Below are positions 45,154 through 52,458 of a stretch of DNA of 62,433 nt, one piece after another. The stretch's first letter is position 1. The number at the start of each line of letters is the position of its first letter. The DNA is taken from NCBI GenBank assembly GCA_041648735.1, contig JBAZOO010000022.1, forward strand, positions 1 through 62,433, given 5' to 3'. The position numbers and the translations under genes are program-made. Origin of the DNA: JBAZOO01 sp041648735 (GTDB lineage: Bacteria > Verrucomicrobiota > Lentisphaeria > Oligosphaerales > CAITYL01). The notes under the pieces are model-generated. The model saw only the letters and a program-made list of their open reading frames with translations. It was not told the origin of the DNA and made no database searches.

Positions 45154-45576
45154 TCATTTCCAGAATTGCCACCACGCTTTCTTTTGTGATGGGGGTTGAG
45201 GCGAAGGCTTCGGCTGCACTACTGGTGATGGCCGTATCTGTGCTCGGCATTCTCTCAAACAGTCAGCGACGCCTTCGATGTTCGGGTCTAGCGCCAGTGC
45301 TTTCTCAAGCCAGAGAATGGCATCCTGATATTGCTTCCTCTTGAAATAGATGTTGCCGATGTTTCCGTGGGCAACTGCGTTCTGGGGGTTTGTGGCTATG
45401 GCTTCTTTGAACTTGGCTTCTGCCGCAGTGTAGTCGCCTGCCATGAACAGTTGCGCGCCTTCATTGACTGAATCCCGCGCCGTCGCTTTTCCTTTTAGCT
45501 GGTCGAGGAGTTTCAGTGCTTCGTCCCCCGTCATCGAGTAGGACTTAATCCCTGAACCGTAGTCTCGTTCTTGCAT
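45154..45576 (-). CDS. Cassette gene: TPR protein with WWxFWK tail
   Basis: A 140-residue cytoplasmic protein with three tetratricopeptide units (ALKLLDQLKGK..., VNEGAQLFMAGDYTAAEAKF, AVAHGNIGNIYFKRKQYQDA, ILWLEKALALDP). It ends in a proline-rich linker and the peptide QKKAWWQFWK. The neighbouring cassette protein (45720-46253) ends almost identically (QKKLWWMFWK) although the rest is unrelated, so the tail is probably a docking or membrane-contact tag. It is bounded by attC-like sites on both sides. The role is unknown. Confidence 0.75.
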   Translation of the reverse strand: MQERDYGSGIKSYSMTGDEALKLLDQLKGKATARDSVNEGAQLFMAGDYTAAEAKFKEAIATNPQNAVAHGNIGNIYFKRKQYQDAILWLEKALALDPNIEGVADCLRECRAQIRPSPVVQPKPSPQPPSQKKAWWQFWK

Positions 45577-45627
45577 AGGTGTATTCCTTTTGGTTGGTTG
45601 TCAGTTTGCAAATGTGCGGCTGGCTAC

Positions 45628-45705
45628 GTCAACGGCAGGTGCTCAACGCGCATCCCGCCGGGTGCAAAAACAACAATGTCAAAGTTGCCTGGCCGCTTGT
45701 TGGGC
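45628..45705 (-). other. attC-like site 2 (78 bp)
   Basis: Minus strand: GCCCAACAAG ... GTTGACG, with inner arms ggccaggcaac and gttgagcacctgcc that pair around a bulge. The terminal GTTGACG is a weaker R' core than in sites 4 and 5. Confidence 0.55.
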
Positions 45706-45719
45706 GAGTTTTATGTTCA

Positions 45720-46253
45720 TTATTTCCAAAACATCCACCAAAGCTTCTTCTGATTGCGAAATTCAAACAGTTCGTTGCCGGTAATGTCGCATTCCGGCAA
45801 GATGTCATCCTCCTCCAATATGCGAACGTCATGCTCCGCTCCCTTTGGATTCGAGCATATCGTAATAAGGGAGAATTCTTTTGGGAAGCAATACCCTGGT
45901 GGATTCTGCAATACCTTTCTGGGTTGCAAAAAAATAAGCATTTTGGATTTATCACTGGGACGATTAGCTATCAATGATGTAACATAGCCTCCTGCGATGA
46001 CCGCCGCCTTACCGCTTTCCATATGAACGTAATATGGAGGCAAAGGAAGCTGATTTAAAATTTTAAAACATGTTTGATTGATAAGCGTTCCCCACATCGA
46101 GATTGCTATAGTATCTTGTTCGGGGAAACCTCGTATTGGAGAATCGTCAGATGAGGCTACGAAAACAATAGATTCGATATTTCTTGGATCGACTAACCGT
46201 CCTCTTATATTTTCGGCTGTTTCTGGGCTAATGATGACTTGTTTTTCTGACAT
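45720..46253 (-). CDS. Cassette gene: hypothetical protein with WWxFWK tail
   Basis: A 177-residue cytoplasmic protein of unknown family. It has no signal peptide. Visible landmarks are ISPETAENIRGRLVDPRNIE, TIAISMWGTLINQTCFKILN and PGYCFPKEFSLITICSNPKG, and the C-terminal EFRNQKKLWWMFWK. The tail matches that of the neighbouring TPR cassette. The ATG at 46251-46253 follows an aaaa-rich leader without a strong ribosome site. The coding sequence is much more AT-rich than the host genes. Flanked by attC-like sites 2 and 3. Confidence 0.65.
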   Translation of the reverse strand: MSEKQVIISPETAENIRGRLVDPRNIESIVFVASSDDSPIRGFPEQDTIAISMWGTLINQTCFKILNQLPLPPYYVHMESGKAAVIAGGYVTSLIANRPSDKSKMLIFLQPRKVLQNPPGYCFPKEFSLITICSNPKGAEHDVRILEEDDILPECDITGNELFEFRNQKKLWWMFWK

Positions 46254-46313
46254 CGGTATTTTTTCCTTTTGGTTTATTACGGTGGTGAATCTTGGCGTGG
46301 CGTAATATTTTTT

Positions 46314-46368
46314 ACCCAACGTCAACGGTGAGGCAGCGGTATCCCGTCGCCTCACCGTTTGGTTCGGC
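46314..46368 (-). other. attC-like site 3 (55 bp)
   Basis: Minus strand: GCCGAACCAAACGGTGAGGC ... GCCTCACCGTTGACGTTGGGT. The inner arms cggtgaggc and gcctcaccg are perfect complements, and the outer cores GCCGAAC and GTTGGGT close the hairpin. Confidence 0.75.
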
Positions 46369-46396
46369 TCAGTCTAGTCTTCCCCGTCCTGTTTGG

Positions 46397-47431
46397 TCAG
46401 TTAAGCCCCAATTGTCTTAATACTGATTTGGCATTTGTATTGCCTTGTTGGGCGGCTTTACGAAACCATTTGATCGCTTCACTTTCATTTTCGGCAACGC
46501 CCGTTCCGTTGTAGTAACACCCACCAAGATTATACTGCGCATCAGCATTACCTTGTTCTGCAGCTTTACGGTACCACTTGACTGCTTCACCCATATTCTT
46601 TGACACACCACGGCCACCGTCGTAACAGGCTCCGAGATTGTTCTGAGCCATAGCAAACCCTTGTTCCGCAGACAAACGATACCATTTTAAAACCTCATTG
46701 ATGTTTCGGGTGACACCGATACCATCGCGATAGAACACTCCCACATTGTATTGAGCTTCCGCATGTCCGCTCTCTGCTGCTTTGAGCATTAGTTTGAAAG
46801 CTTTGTCGCAATCTTTGGCGACACCCGCATCTGAATATCCAATGTAATAGCACTTTGCCAGCGAGAACCAAGCATCCGGCTCCTCATGTTCCGCTGACTG
46901 CTGAAGCCATTTGAACGCTTCTCTTGGATCCTTCTCAACGCCTTTGCCTTCGCTAAAACAAACAAACAGGCTGTTCATGGCTCTTGCGTTCTTCTGTTGT
47001 GCCGATTTCCTGTACCACTTCACCGCTTCACCGTCGTCCTTAGCAACCCCGTTGCCTTTTGAGTAGCAAACACCGAGGTTGACCTGCGCTACATCATCAC
47101 CTTTGTCCGCAGCCTTCCGGAACCATTCCACAGCCCTTACAGGGTCTTTCTCAACGACTACACCATCTCGGTAACAGACGCCAAGGTAATACTCCGCGTG
47201 CAGGTTGCCGTTCTCTGCCTCCGTGCTAATCGCATCGAATGACGTTCTTTCGGATGCCTGAGCCTTGAGGAACAGGTCACCGAATCGTTTCTCGTCTGCA
47301 CTATTGGTTGAGTTGCCTGACCCTGATGCATCCTTCATCTGCGCGGAAGACTGTTGGCTCTCCTGCGCGAACGCACACAAAGACAAACCGACCATCGTTC
47401 CGACAAGGGCAACACACATCTGTCTTTTCAT
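46397..47431 (-). CDS. Cassette gene: secreted Sel1-repeat protein
   Basis: A 344-residue exported protein: signal peptide MKRQMCVALVGTMVGLSLCA ending FAQ, then seven to eight Sel1-like repeats of 36 residues, for example AQVNLGVCYSKGNGVAKDDG with EAVKWYRKSAQQ and AQYNLGGCYYNGTGVAENES. Sel1 repeats form a curved helical surface for protein binding. The ATG at 47429-47431 has gaggag ten bases ahead. Each repeat keeps the G-x-G turn and A-x-x-W-x-x-K-A-A pattern. Followed by attC-like site 3. Binding partner unknown. Confidence 0.88.
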   Translation of the reverse strand: MKRQMCVALVGTMVGLSLCAFAQESQQSSAQMKDASGSGNSTNSADEKRFGDLFLKAQASERTSFDAISTEAENGNLHAEYYLGVCYRDGVVVEKDPVRAVEWFRKAADKGDDVAQVNLGVCYSKGNGVAKDDGEAVKWYRKSAQQKNARAMNSLFVCFSEGKGVEKDPREAFKWLQQSAEHEEPDAWFSLAKCYYIGYSDAGVAKDCDKAFKLMLKAAESGHAEAQYNVGVFYRDGIGVTRNINEVLKWYRLSAEQGFAMAQNNLGACYDGGRGVSKNMGEAVKWYRKAAEQGNADAQYNLGGCYYNGTGVAENESEAIKWFRKAAQQGNTNAKSVLRQLGLN

Positions 47432-47497
47432 CCTTCGTTCTCCTCTTGGGGCATTGGTTGTCATCTCGGCAAGTGATCCATGCCCCTCCATGGATCG

Positions 47498-47558
47498 GCC
47501 GAACGCTCAGCATCAGCGGCGGCGCGAAGCGCCGTCCGTCTGCATGCTGTCGTTAGGC
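47498..47558 (-). other. attC-like site 4 (61 bp)
   Basis: Minus strand: GCCTAACGACAGCATGCAGA ... GATGCTGAGCGTTCGGC, a near-perfect hairpin with the loop ttcg and unpaired extrahelical bases. Core sites GCCTAAC and GTTCGGC. One of the clearest attC sites; it begins six bases after the stop of the 47564 gene. Confidence 0.85.
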
Positions 47559-47563
47559 AGTCC

Positions 47564-48766
47564 CTATCGCATCTTCTCCTCGAACCACTTCCTCAAGTCG
47601 CCATCAGCCAGTCCTTGAAAAATTGTGCTTCTGTCGTTCCAGATTCTCTTGCGGGTGACATCAATCCCGGCCTCCGTGCAGATCTTCATAGCTCGTGCTG
47701 TCTCAGTTTCACGAATCGTGCGAGTCCCGCCGAACGCTTGAAACTGTGACCGGGTAACCAGAATGCCCAGGTCAGAGTACGACGCGTTGTCCGTCACAAT
47801 CCAGACGGCAGCCTGTCGAGTGGCGTAGGTCACGCCTGCTTTGTCCAACACGGGCATCAACTGAGCCAACTCCTCTTGGTGTGGGGAGCGCTGAACGGAG
47901 AATGTGTCGCCTCCTCCGGGGATGTCTCTCGGCCTATTGGCGCACGCAGCAGCCACGGAGACACTTCGCCAGTCCTCCGCAGCAAGTACGACCTTGCCTT
48001 CTGCGGTAGTCACCATGTTCTGCGCATACCGCCTAGAAGCGACGAGGTAACTGCCCACAGGAACGCGAACCGTGATGGGATATGGCACCAGGCGCCGGAT
48101 ACGCAAGCGCACACTCTGAATCCCGCTGCCTTTTGCCTCGATCTCAATCTTCTTCTCCGCGATCAGGTCAACAATGTCGCGTCCTTCCATGTCCGCGATG
48201 GCTGCCCTGGCTCTCGACAGATAGGGACTCCCAGGATTCTGAGAGCAGTAGTCGCTAAAGCTCTGCGCAGTGGGCTTCTGCTGCAGTCTCTCCCAACCTT
48301 CACGGTACTGTTCGAATAGGCGGATTTGCGACTCGGCATCACCGACGTGGCGGGACTTCGGGTGACGCTGAACGAAGTCTTCGTAGGCCTTGGTGTCGTT
48401 CGCCTGGCCTGCGGCTGCCCAGTCCCGCTCGGCGTAGAGGACATCGAGGCGTTGCCTTGCTTCGGCCACGTACTCGGACTTCGGGTGACGCTGAACGAAG
48501 TCTTCGTAGGCCTTGGTGTCGTTCGCCTGGCCTGCGGCTGCCCAGTCCCGCTCGGCGTAGAGGATCTCGAGGCGTTGCCTTGCTTCGGCCACGTACTCGG
48601 ACTTCGGGTGACGCTGAACGAAGTCTTCGTAGGCGGCGATCGTGTTGGCGCTGGTCGATTCCCCCCAGTGCTTGGCGGTCGTTGCGCACCCGAACATGAA
48701 GAGTGCGAGCAAGAGGATCGTCGAGACGTTCATCGTCCGACGTCCGATTAAGTGTGTCTTCGACAT
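47564..48766 (-). CDS. Cassette gene: lipoprotein with 41-residue repeats
   Basis: A 400-residue lipoprotein: the N-terminal helix ILLLALFMFGC ends in the lipobox cysteine. Then come three repeats of the pattern AYEDFVQRHPKSEYVAEARQ, RLDVLYAERDWAAAGQANDT, two of them nearly identical at DNA level (123-bp unit). Unrelated C-terminal residues follow, including a beta-rich part (RRLVPYPITVRVPVGSYLVA) that may be the effector or binding domain. The ATG at 48764-48766 has aaggagg ahead. A paralogue of the repeat region is in the neighbouring cassette (48911-49882). Likely periplasmic, membrane-anchored; function unknown. Confidence 0.75.
   Translation of the reverse strand: MSKTHLIGRRTMNVSTILLLALFMFGCATTAKHWGESTSANTIAAYEDFVQRHPKSEYVAEARQRLEILYAERDWAAAGQANDTKAYEDFVQRHPKSEYVAEARQRLDVLYAERDWAAAGQANDTKAYEDFVQRHPKSRHVGDAESQIRLFEQYREGWERLQQKPTAQSFSDYCSQNPGSPYLSRARAAIADMEGRDIVDLIAEKKIEIEAKGSGIQSVRLRIRRLVPYPITVRVPVGSYLVASRRYAQNMVTTAEGKVVLAAEDWRSVSVAAACANRPRDIPGGGDTFSVQRSPHQEELAQLMPVLDKAGVTYATRQAAVWIVTDNASYSDLGILVTRSQFQAFGGTRTIRETETARAMKICTEAGIDVTRKRIWNDRSTIFQGLADGDLRKWFEEKMR
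48370..48630. repeat. 123-bp tandem repeats in the 47564 gene
   Basis: The segment beginning gttgccttgc at 48451 recurs at 48574, exactly 123 bases on, with only a few changes; a shorter third copy precedes them. The unit is 41 codons, so changes in copy number keep the frame. Confidence 0.85.
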
Positions 48767-48795
48767 GGCACATGCCTCCTTGATTGGTTCGCTCT

Positions 48796-48865
48796 GCCTA
48801 ACGTCCGGCGTCTGCCGCTCGGTGCCCGTCGCGGGCACCGAGTAGGCAGCACACCGTGGTTGGGC
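48796..48865 (-). other. attC-like site 5 (70 bp)
   Basis: Minus strand: GCCCAACCACGG ... CCGGACGTTAGGC, with inner arms tcggtgcccgcg and cgggcaccga. Perfect R'' and R' cores (GCCCAAC, GTTAGGC). By eye 59 of 70 bases match site 9. Confidence 0.9.
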
Positions 48866-48910
48866 TCCGACTACTGCTCCCTATTCAAAGTTGTGGATCT
48901 CGTAACCGAC

Positions 48911-49882
48911 CTACTTGATGAGAGGGATCAACGCCATGCCCTCGTCAACGCGTAAGCCGTCGGACGTGCCCACAAGATGCCCTTTGCACATAACCTTGTT
49001 CAGTTTGACCCAAGCGCCAGCGTAAAACTCGGTCTCCGCACTGCAGTTGAAAATGAGTCTGTCGAGATTTGCGATGATGACCTTCTTTACTGATAGCGCC
49101 CCGAAATTGGAGAAACCATCGTCGCGCGGTTGTGACCAATTCATGCCACCAAGGCTGCCCCATGGAATCACGTCGCCCACGCGACATGCTTTGTGGGTTT
49201 TGAGCCGTGCGATGGCTTCGTCAACCTTCGGACTCTCCGTATATTTGACGATGAAGTCCACCCATGCCTGTTCAGTATTGGCGGTTATTGCCTCCTGCCA
49301 AGCTGTGGCCGCTTTGACAAGCACAAGTTCCTTTGAAGCATCTTCGGCATGACTCGACGACGGGTGCTTCTGCAGGAACTCCGAAAAGGCCGCACCGCTT
49401 TTAGCCTTCTGTGCCGCTTCCCAATCGCGTTCAGCTTCAAGTGTCTCAAGTGCGCGTTTGGCCTCCGCTGTCCATCGCGACGCGGGGAACTTCTCAACAT
49501 AACCCGAGTACGCCGTGATCGTGTTCGCCGCTTTGGAGGCTATCCAAGCCTGTTCCGATTCCAGTTCCGCAAGTCGTGTTCGTGCTAGGCCTACTTGTTT
49601 CGACTGCGGATGGGACCGAATGAATGCCGACAAACCATCGATTGTGTTCAGTGCTTGCGCGGTGTCCCAAGCGGCGTTGGCCTCCAGTTCCGCGATTCGC
49701 CTCGTGGCGTCCTGAGCCTGTTGCGTACCGGGATGAGTTTGGACAAACACACGATAGGCATCCGGCGTGTCCGTTCGTCGCGCGTTCTCCCAGTCTCGTC
49801 CCGTCGTCATGCAACCGGCGAGAATGAACCCAACGCCGCAGGCCATAGCGATCTTTACCGACTTACTCGTTCTCTTCTTCAT
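48911..49882 (-). CDS. Cassette gene: lipoprotein with HP-x-S helical repeats
   Basis: A 323-residue lipoprotein: MKKRTSKSVKIAMACGVGFI then LAGC, a lipobox. It carries about five degenerate repeats of the same family as the neighbouring cassette (AYRVFVQTHPGTQQAQDATR, IAELEANAAWDTAQALNTID; YSGYVEKFPASRWTAEAKRA). The last 90 residues differ and are partly beta-rich (VKKVIIANLDRLIFNCSAET). The ATG at 49880-49882 follows gaagagacg-like purines. Together with the 47564 gene it indicates that the array holds divergent copies of one periplasmic scaffold. Function unknown. Confidence 0.75.
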   Translation of the reverse strand: MKKRTSKSVKIAMACGVGFILAGCMTTGRDWENARRTDTPDAYRVFVQTHPGTQQAQDATRRIAELEANAAWDTAQALNTIDGLSAFIRSHPQSKQVGLARTRLAELESEQAWIASKAANTITAYSGYVEKFPASRWTAEAKRALETLEAERDWEAAQKAKSGAAFSEFLQKHPSSSHAEDASKELVLVKAATAWQEAITANTEQAWVDFIVKYTESPKVDEAIARLKTHKACRVGDVIPWGSLGGMNWSQPRDDGFSNFGALSVKKVIIANLDRLIFNCSAETEFYAGAWVKLNKVMCKGHLVGTSDGLRVDEGMALIPLIK

Positions 49883-49906
49883 TCGTCTCTTCCTTTCCGG
49901 GCTTTT

Positions 49907-49944
49907 GCCCAACGTCACTTGCGCTCTCCATGCGTTTGTTGGCC
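49907..49944 (-). other. attC-like site 6 (short, 38 bp)
   Basis: Minus strand: GGCCAACAAACGC ... GCGCAAGTGACGTTGGGC. The outer cores GGCCAAC/GTTGGGC pair, but the inner stem is short, so it is either a minimal or a deleted attC. Confidence 0.5.
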
Positions 49945-49956
49945 ATGTCTTGTCTT

Positions 49957-50664
49957 CTATTGCACGGGGTCTGGGCCGAAGCGGTTCGGTCCCACAGTCC
50001 CGCGGAGGAACCACACCTCAATCAGTATCCAAATCCCAAAGACGATATTTGCGAACGGGATCAGAAGGGTTGCAGCAAACCAGCCGGAACGATTGCGGTC
50101 ATGTAGACGTTTCACAACCAGTGCGAAGCCGGGCCACATGCTGGCTATGCCGATGACCATCGCCACGACACGCGCACCGTCATCATCGACACCGTAGGCA
50201 AGGATGTTGTTGAGTATGCCAAGGGGAAGAAGTACGAGAAAGCCCTTTAGCCAGTAGTCACGCCGTCGCATCCTGCCTTGAAAGGAGAATAGCGCTCGCC
50301 CGATTGTCATAGGCTCCGGTGGGTATGCGTCTGCCACTGCAGGCATATTCTCCGGCCCCGTGGATCCGACTCCTCGTTCGGTGAAGATGTACGAAAGAAG
50401 CAGAGCGTTGGATGCAAGACCTGCGAGCATGGCCATGATGTGAATAGCATGAGTCACCGGCGACCGCCACTCGATGGTGTCGGTTCGTATGAGCAAGTTC
50501 AGGATCTGGAAGGTCAAGAGCATTGCCAGCGAGAGCGCAACAGACGTCACGAGCAGAGCCTTGCCCTTTCGTTTTGACCATGAAGCACTGAAACCCACGG
50601 CGACGGCGAAGATTACGATGTTGATCCACGCCACACCTTGGTGCAACCACGTTTCCCAGTTCAT
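49957..50664 (-). CDS. Cassette gene: DUF805 membrane protein
   Basis: A 235-residue integral membrane protein. The C-terminal half is a DUF805 domain: RALFSFQGRMRRRDYWLKGF, PGFALVVKRLHDRNRSGWFA, NIVFGIWILIEVWFLRGTVG, PNRFGPDP. The N-terminal half adds three more hydrophobic helices (IVIFAVAVGFSASWSKRKGK; LLVTSVALSLAMLLTFQILN; HAIHIMAMLAGLASNALLLS). DUF805 proteins are common passengers of integron arrays. The ATG at 50662-50664 has aggagac ahead. Only 38 bases separate it from the stop of the next upstream cassette gene, so the attC there has been largely lost. Confidence 0.85.
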   Translation of the reverse strand: MNWETWLHQGVAWINIVIFAVAVGFSASWSKRKGKALLVTSVALSLAMLLTFQILNLLIRTDTIEWRSPVTHAIHIMAMLAGLASNALLLSYIFTERGVGSTGPENMPAVADAYPPEPMTIGRALFSFQGRMRRRDYWLKGFLVLLPLGILNNILAYGVDDDGARVVAMVIGIASMWPGFALVVKRLHDRNRSGWFAATLLIPFANIVFGIWILIEVWFLRGTVGPNRFGPDPVQ

Positions 50665-50702
50665 TTCGTCTCCTTTCTTGTACGGCACTGCGACGGCCAA
50701 CG

Positions 50703-51245
50703 TTACGGCTGTAGCGCGGGCTTCCCGTCGCCACCAGCCGGTGGTTGCGCCTTCTCAATCGTCTGGTTGATTGCTCTCGGCTCGGGTGGCAGGACCGGGC
50801 CGAAACAGGTCTTGACCGCCTCCATCAGCTTTTTGTCGGCGCGGCTGCCGTAGGACAGGCTGAGCCATAGGTAGTTGCCGCCCGATACCGGATAGGCGTT
50901 AATGAACGTGGTCCAGTATGGCCTTCTCAGATCTTGAGGGATCTCCGCTGCTCCTTGATACGGATCATCTTGGAGGGTGGCCTCCAAGAATATGCCGTCT
51001 ACGTTCGGGCCTTCCGCGTCATGGGCCGTCTCGGAAATGGCTCCTGTCTTATGGATCGTGTGGATTTTGAACGTCTGCGTGTGATAGCGATAGACATAGG
51101 CATTATTCTCGGCGGTGACGACGGCATTGGTGTCGAATTGTCGGATCACCGACTGGAGTTTGGTCTGCCACTCATCGGCATTGGCCGTCCGCGACGCTAT
51201 TGCGACCACCGCTATCAGGCCGACCGTCAGAAGTCGACTCTTCAT
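50703..51245 (-). CDS. Cassette gene: secreted hypothetical protein
   Basis: A 180-residue exported protein: signal peptide MKSRLLTVGLIAVVAIASRT, cut near TANA. The mature part has VTAENNAYVYRYHTQTFKIH, DGIFLEATLQDDPYQGAAEI and NYLWLSLSYGSRADKKLMEA, without a recognised domain. It ends in a proline-rich tail (GPVLPPEPRAINQT, QPPAGGDGKPALQP). The ATG at 51243-51245 has agggagag ahead. Downstream there is only an attC half (GGCCAAC at 50695-50701). Function unknown. Confidence 0.65.
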   Translation of the reverse strand: MKSRLLTVGLIAVVAIASRTANADEWQTKLQSVIRQFDTNAVVTAENNAYVYRYHTQTFKIHTIHKTGAISETAHDAEGPNVDGIFLEATLQDDPYQGAAEIPQDLRRPYWTTFINAYPVSGGNYLWLSLSYGSRADKKLMEAVKTCFGPVLPPEPRAINQTIEKAQPPAGGDGKPALQP

Positions 51246-51257
51246 CTCTCCCTCTCC

Positions 51258-51330
51258 GGCACAACGCCCAAACTCACTGGCGGGGATGAAGCGCAGCGAA
51301 ATCCCCGTCCAATGAAGTGCCTTGTTGGGC
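51258..51330 (-). other. attC-like site 8 (about 72 bp)
   Basis: Minus strand: GCCCAACAAGGCACTTCATT ... CAGTGAGTTTGGGCGTTGTGCC. The inner arms gacggggatttc and catccccgcc pair around gctgcgctt. It differs from sites 5 and 9 in sequence, as is usual in mixed arrays. Confidence 0.75.
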
Positions 51331-51358
51331 GATGCTCCATCTTCGACCCATCTTCGCC

Positions 51359-51790
51359 TTACTTCGCCTTTTCCCACTTGACATTGACAACCTGTTTAGG
51401 GGTTCTCGCAGTGCCGACCATCCATCTGCCATCTTGCTGCAGAGTCAGCGAGTATCGGACAACGAATGTGTCTGTGTGCTGCGTGAATGTGAGGATCATG
51501 CCTTCAAGTTGCTCGTCGTAGATCTTCTGATTCCTATTGAGTATCTGCACCTTCACGTTGCCACCACTCGTTTGGGTAACCCGGTACAGGTCGTTATAGG
51601 TGACATCCGGTGTTCCCCAGTATTCCTTCCACTCTCCAAGAACAGTGATGGCCGGTTTAGATACTTGTTGAACAGTGATGGCCGGTTTAGATACTTGTTC
51701 CTGAACCGGGGTGCGAGGAGGTGTTGCACAGCCTGCAAACAACAGCAGCAAGCCCATCATGAGCGCATAGATCGTGTTGTGGTTTCTCAT
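51359..51790 (-). CDS. Cassette gene: small lipoprotein
   Basis: A 143-residue lipoprotein: MRNHNTIYALMMGLLLLFAG then C, a lipobox. After the cysteine a ten-residue unit (VSKPAITVQQ) occurs twice, encoded by an exact 30-bp direct repeat (51641-51700). The mature domain is beta-rich (DLYRVTQTSGGNVKVQILNR, GMILTFTQHTDTFVVRYSLT, LQQDGRWMVGTA). No family recognised. The ATG at 51788-51790 is preferred, since the signal peptide starts there and the open frame above it translates the attC. Flanked by sites 8 and 9. Confidence 0.7.
   Translation of the reverse strand: MRNHNTIYALMMGLLLLFAGCATPPRTPVQEQVSKPAITVQQVSKPAITVLGEWKEYWGTPDVTYNDLYRVTQTSGGNVKVQILNRNQKIYDEQLEGMILTFTQHTDTFVVRYSLTLQQDGRWMVGTARTPKQVVNVKWEKAK
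51641..51700. repeat. 30-bp direct repeat in the 51359 lipoprotein gene
   Basis: aacagtgatggccggtttag, then atacttgtt, occurs at 51641 and again at 51671. It doubles the linker VSKPAITVQ after the lipobox. Confidence 0.85.
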
Positions 51791-51814
51791 CTTCGATTGT
51801 TCCTTTACTCTGTC

Positions 51815-51884
51815 GCACAACGCCCGGCGTGTGCCGCTCGGTGCCCGCTGCGGGCACCGAGTAGGCACCACGCCGTTGTTCGGT
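51815..51884 (-). other. attC-like site 9 (70 bp)
   Basis: Minus strand: ACCGAACAACGGCG ... CGCCGGGCGTTGTGC with inner arms tcggtgcccgca and gcgggcaccga. Very similar to site 5. Confidence 0.85.
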
Positions 51885-51885
51885 C

Positions 51886-52458
51886 TCAATTTCCCTTCTT
51901 GCCGACCTTTGCGTTCTTGCTTTCCACCACAGAACCGCCCTGCACTTTCACGCTCCCTCCACCCTCTCCAACTTCGATCACGTTGCCCCAAAGGGTATAG
52001 TTCCCCTTTGCTAGGGCTATGATAGATGCACGTGCGAGGCTCTTGTCCAACTCGACCTTGACTTGAGGAGCGTTGAGTGCCGGAACCTCAAGAACAAAGA
52101 GGAACTTCGCATCCTTGGTTACCCACGTTCCGGCCTCGGTGTATTCGACCTCAGCGAAGGCTGTCGGCGGCTCCTTTGGGAATGCGTCGTTGGCAAACGC
52201 CTCCGCACTGGCTTTGTAGGCAAAAGTCGATCCTTTCTTGCCAGCCAATGTGAGGCATCCTTCCACCGTTTTCAGGGTGCCTTCTGCCACGACTTCCCCC
52301 TTTTCGTTCTTCAGAACCCCCGTGCCGCCGGAAACTACGAACTTGCGTCCCCCGTCAGTTGCCCAGAAGGACACGCCCTTGAATGAGCCCGAAACATCCG
52401 CGAACACGCTGGACACGACACAAGCTGCAATTGCGAGACCTACCAATGACTTCTTCAT
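51886..52458 (-). CDS. Cassette gene: secreted beta-rich hypothetical protein
   Basis: A 190-residue exported protein: signal peptide MKKSLVGLAIAACVVSSVFA. The mature chain alternates short strands and turns (GSFKGVSFWATDGGRKFVVS, GTLKTVEGCLTLAGKKGSTF, AKFLFVLEVPALNAPQVKVE) and ends in a glycine/lysine-rich tail (SVKVQGGSVVESKNAKVGKK). No family recognised. The ATG at 52456-52458 has aaaggag ahead. It is the first (promoter-proximal) gene of the array, and the sequence ahead of it contains a possible recombination core (attcaac, 52562-52568). Confidence 0.65.
   Translation of the reverse strand: MKKSLVGLAIAACVVSSVFADVSGSFKGVSFWATDGGRKFVVSGGTGVLKNEKGEVVAEGTLKTVEGCLTLAGKKGSTFAYKASAEAFANDAFPKEPPTAFAEVEYTEAGTWVTKDAKFLFVLEVPALNAPQVKVELDKSLARASIIALAKGNYTLWGNVIEVGEGGGSVKVQGGSVVESKNAKVGKKGN

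Noticed and set aside
50688..50720. A full attC site between the 50703 and 49957 genes
   Set aside because: Only one core (GGCCAAC at 50695) is present and just 38 bases separate the genes; I count it as a remnant, not a site.
51991..52022. Extending the 51359 lipoprotein gene to the upstream ATG near 51991
   Set aside because: The extension would translate attC site 9 and part of the next gene in the wrong frame, while a signal peptide with a lipobox starts at 51790.
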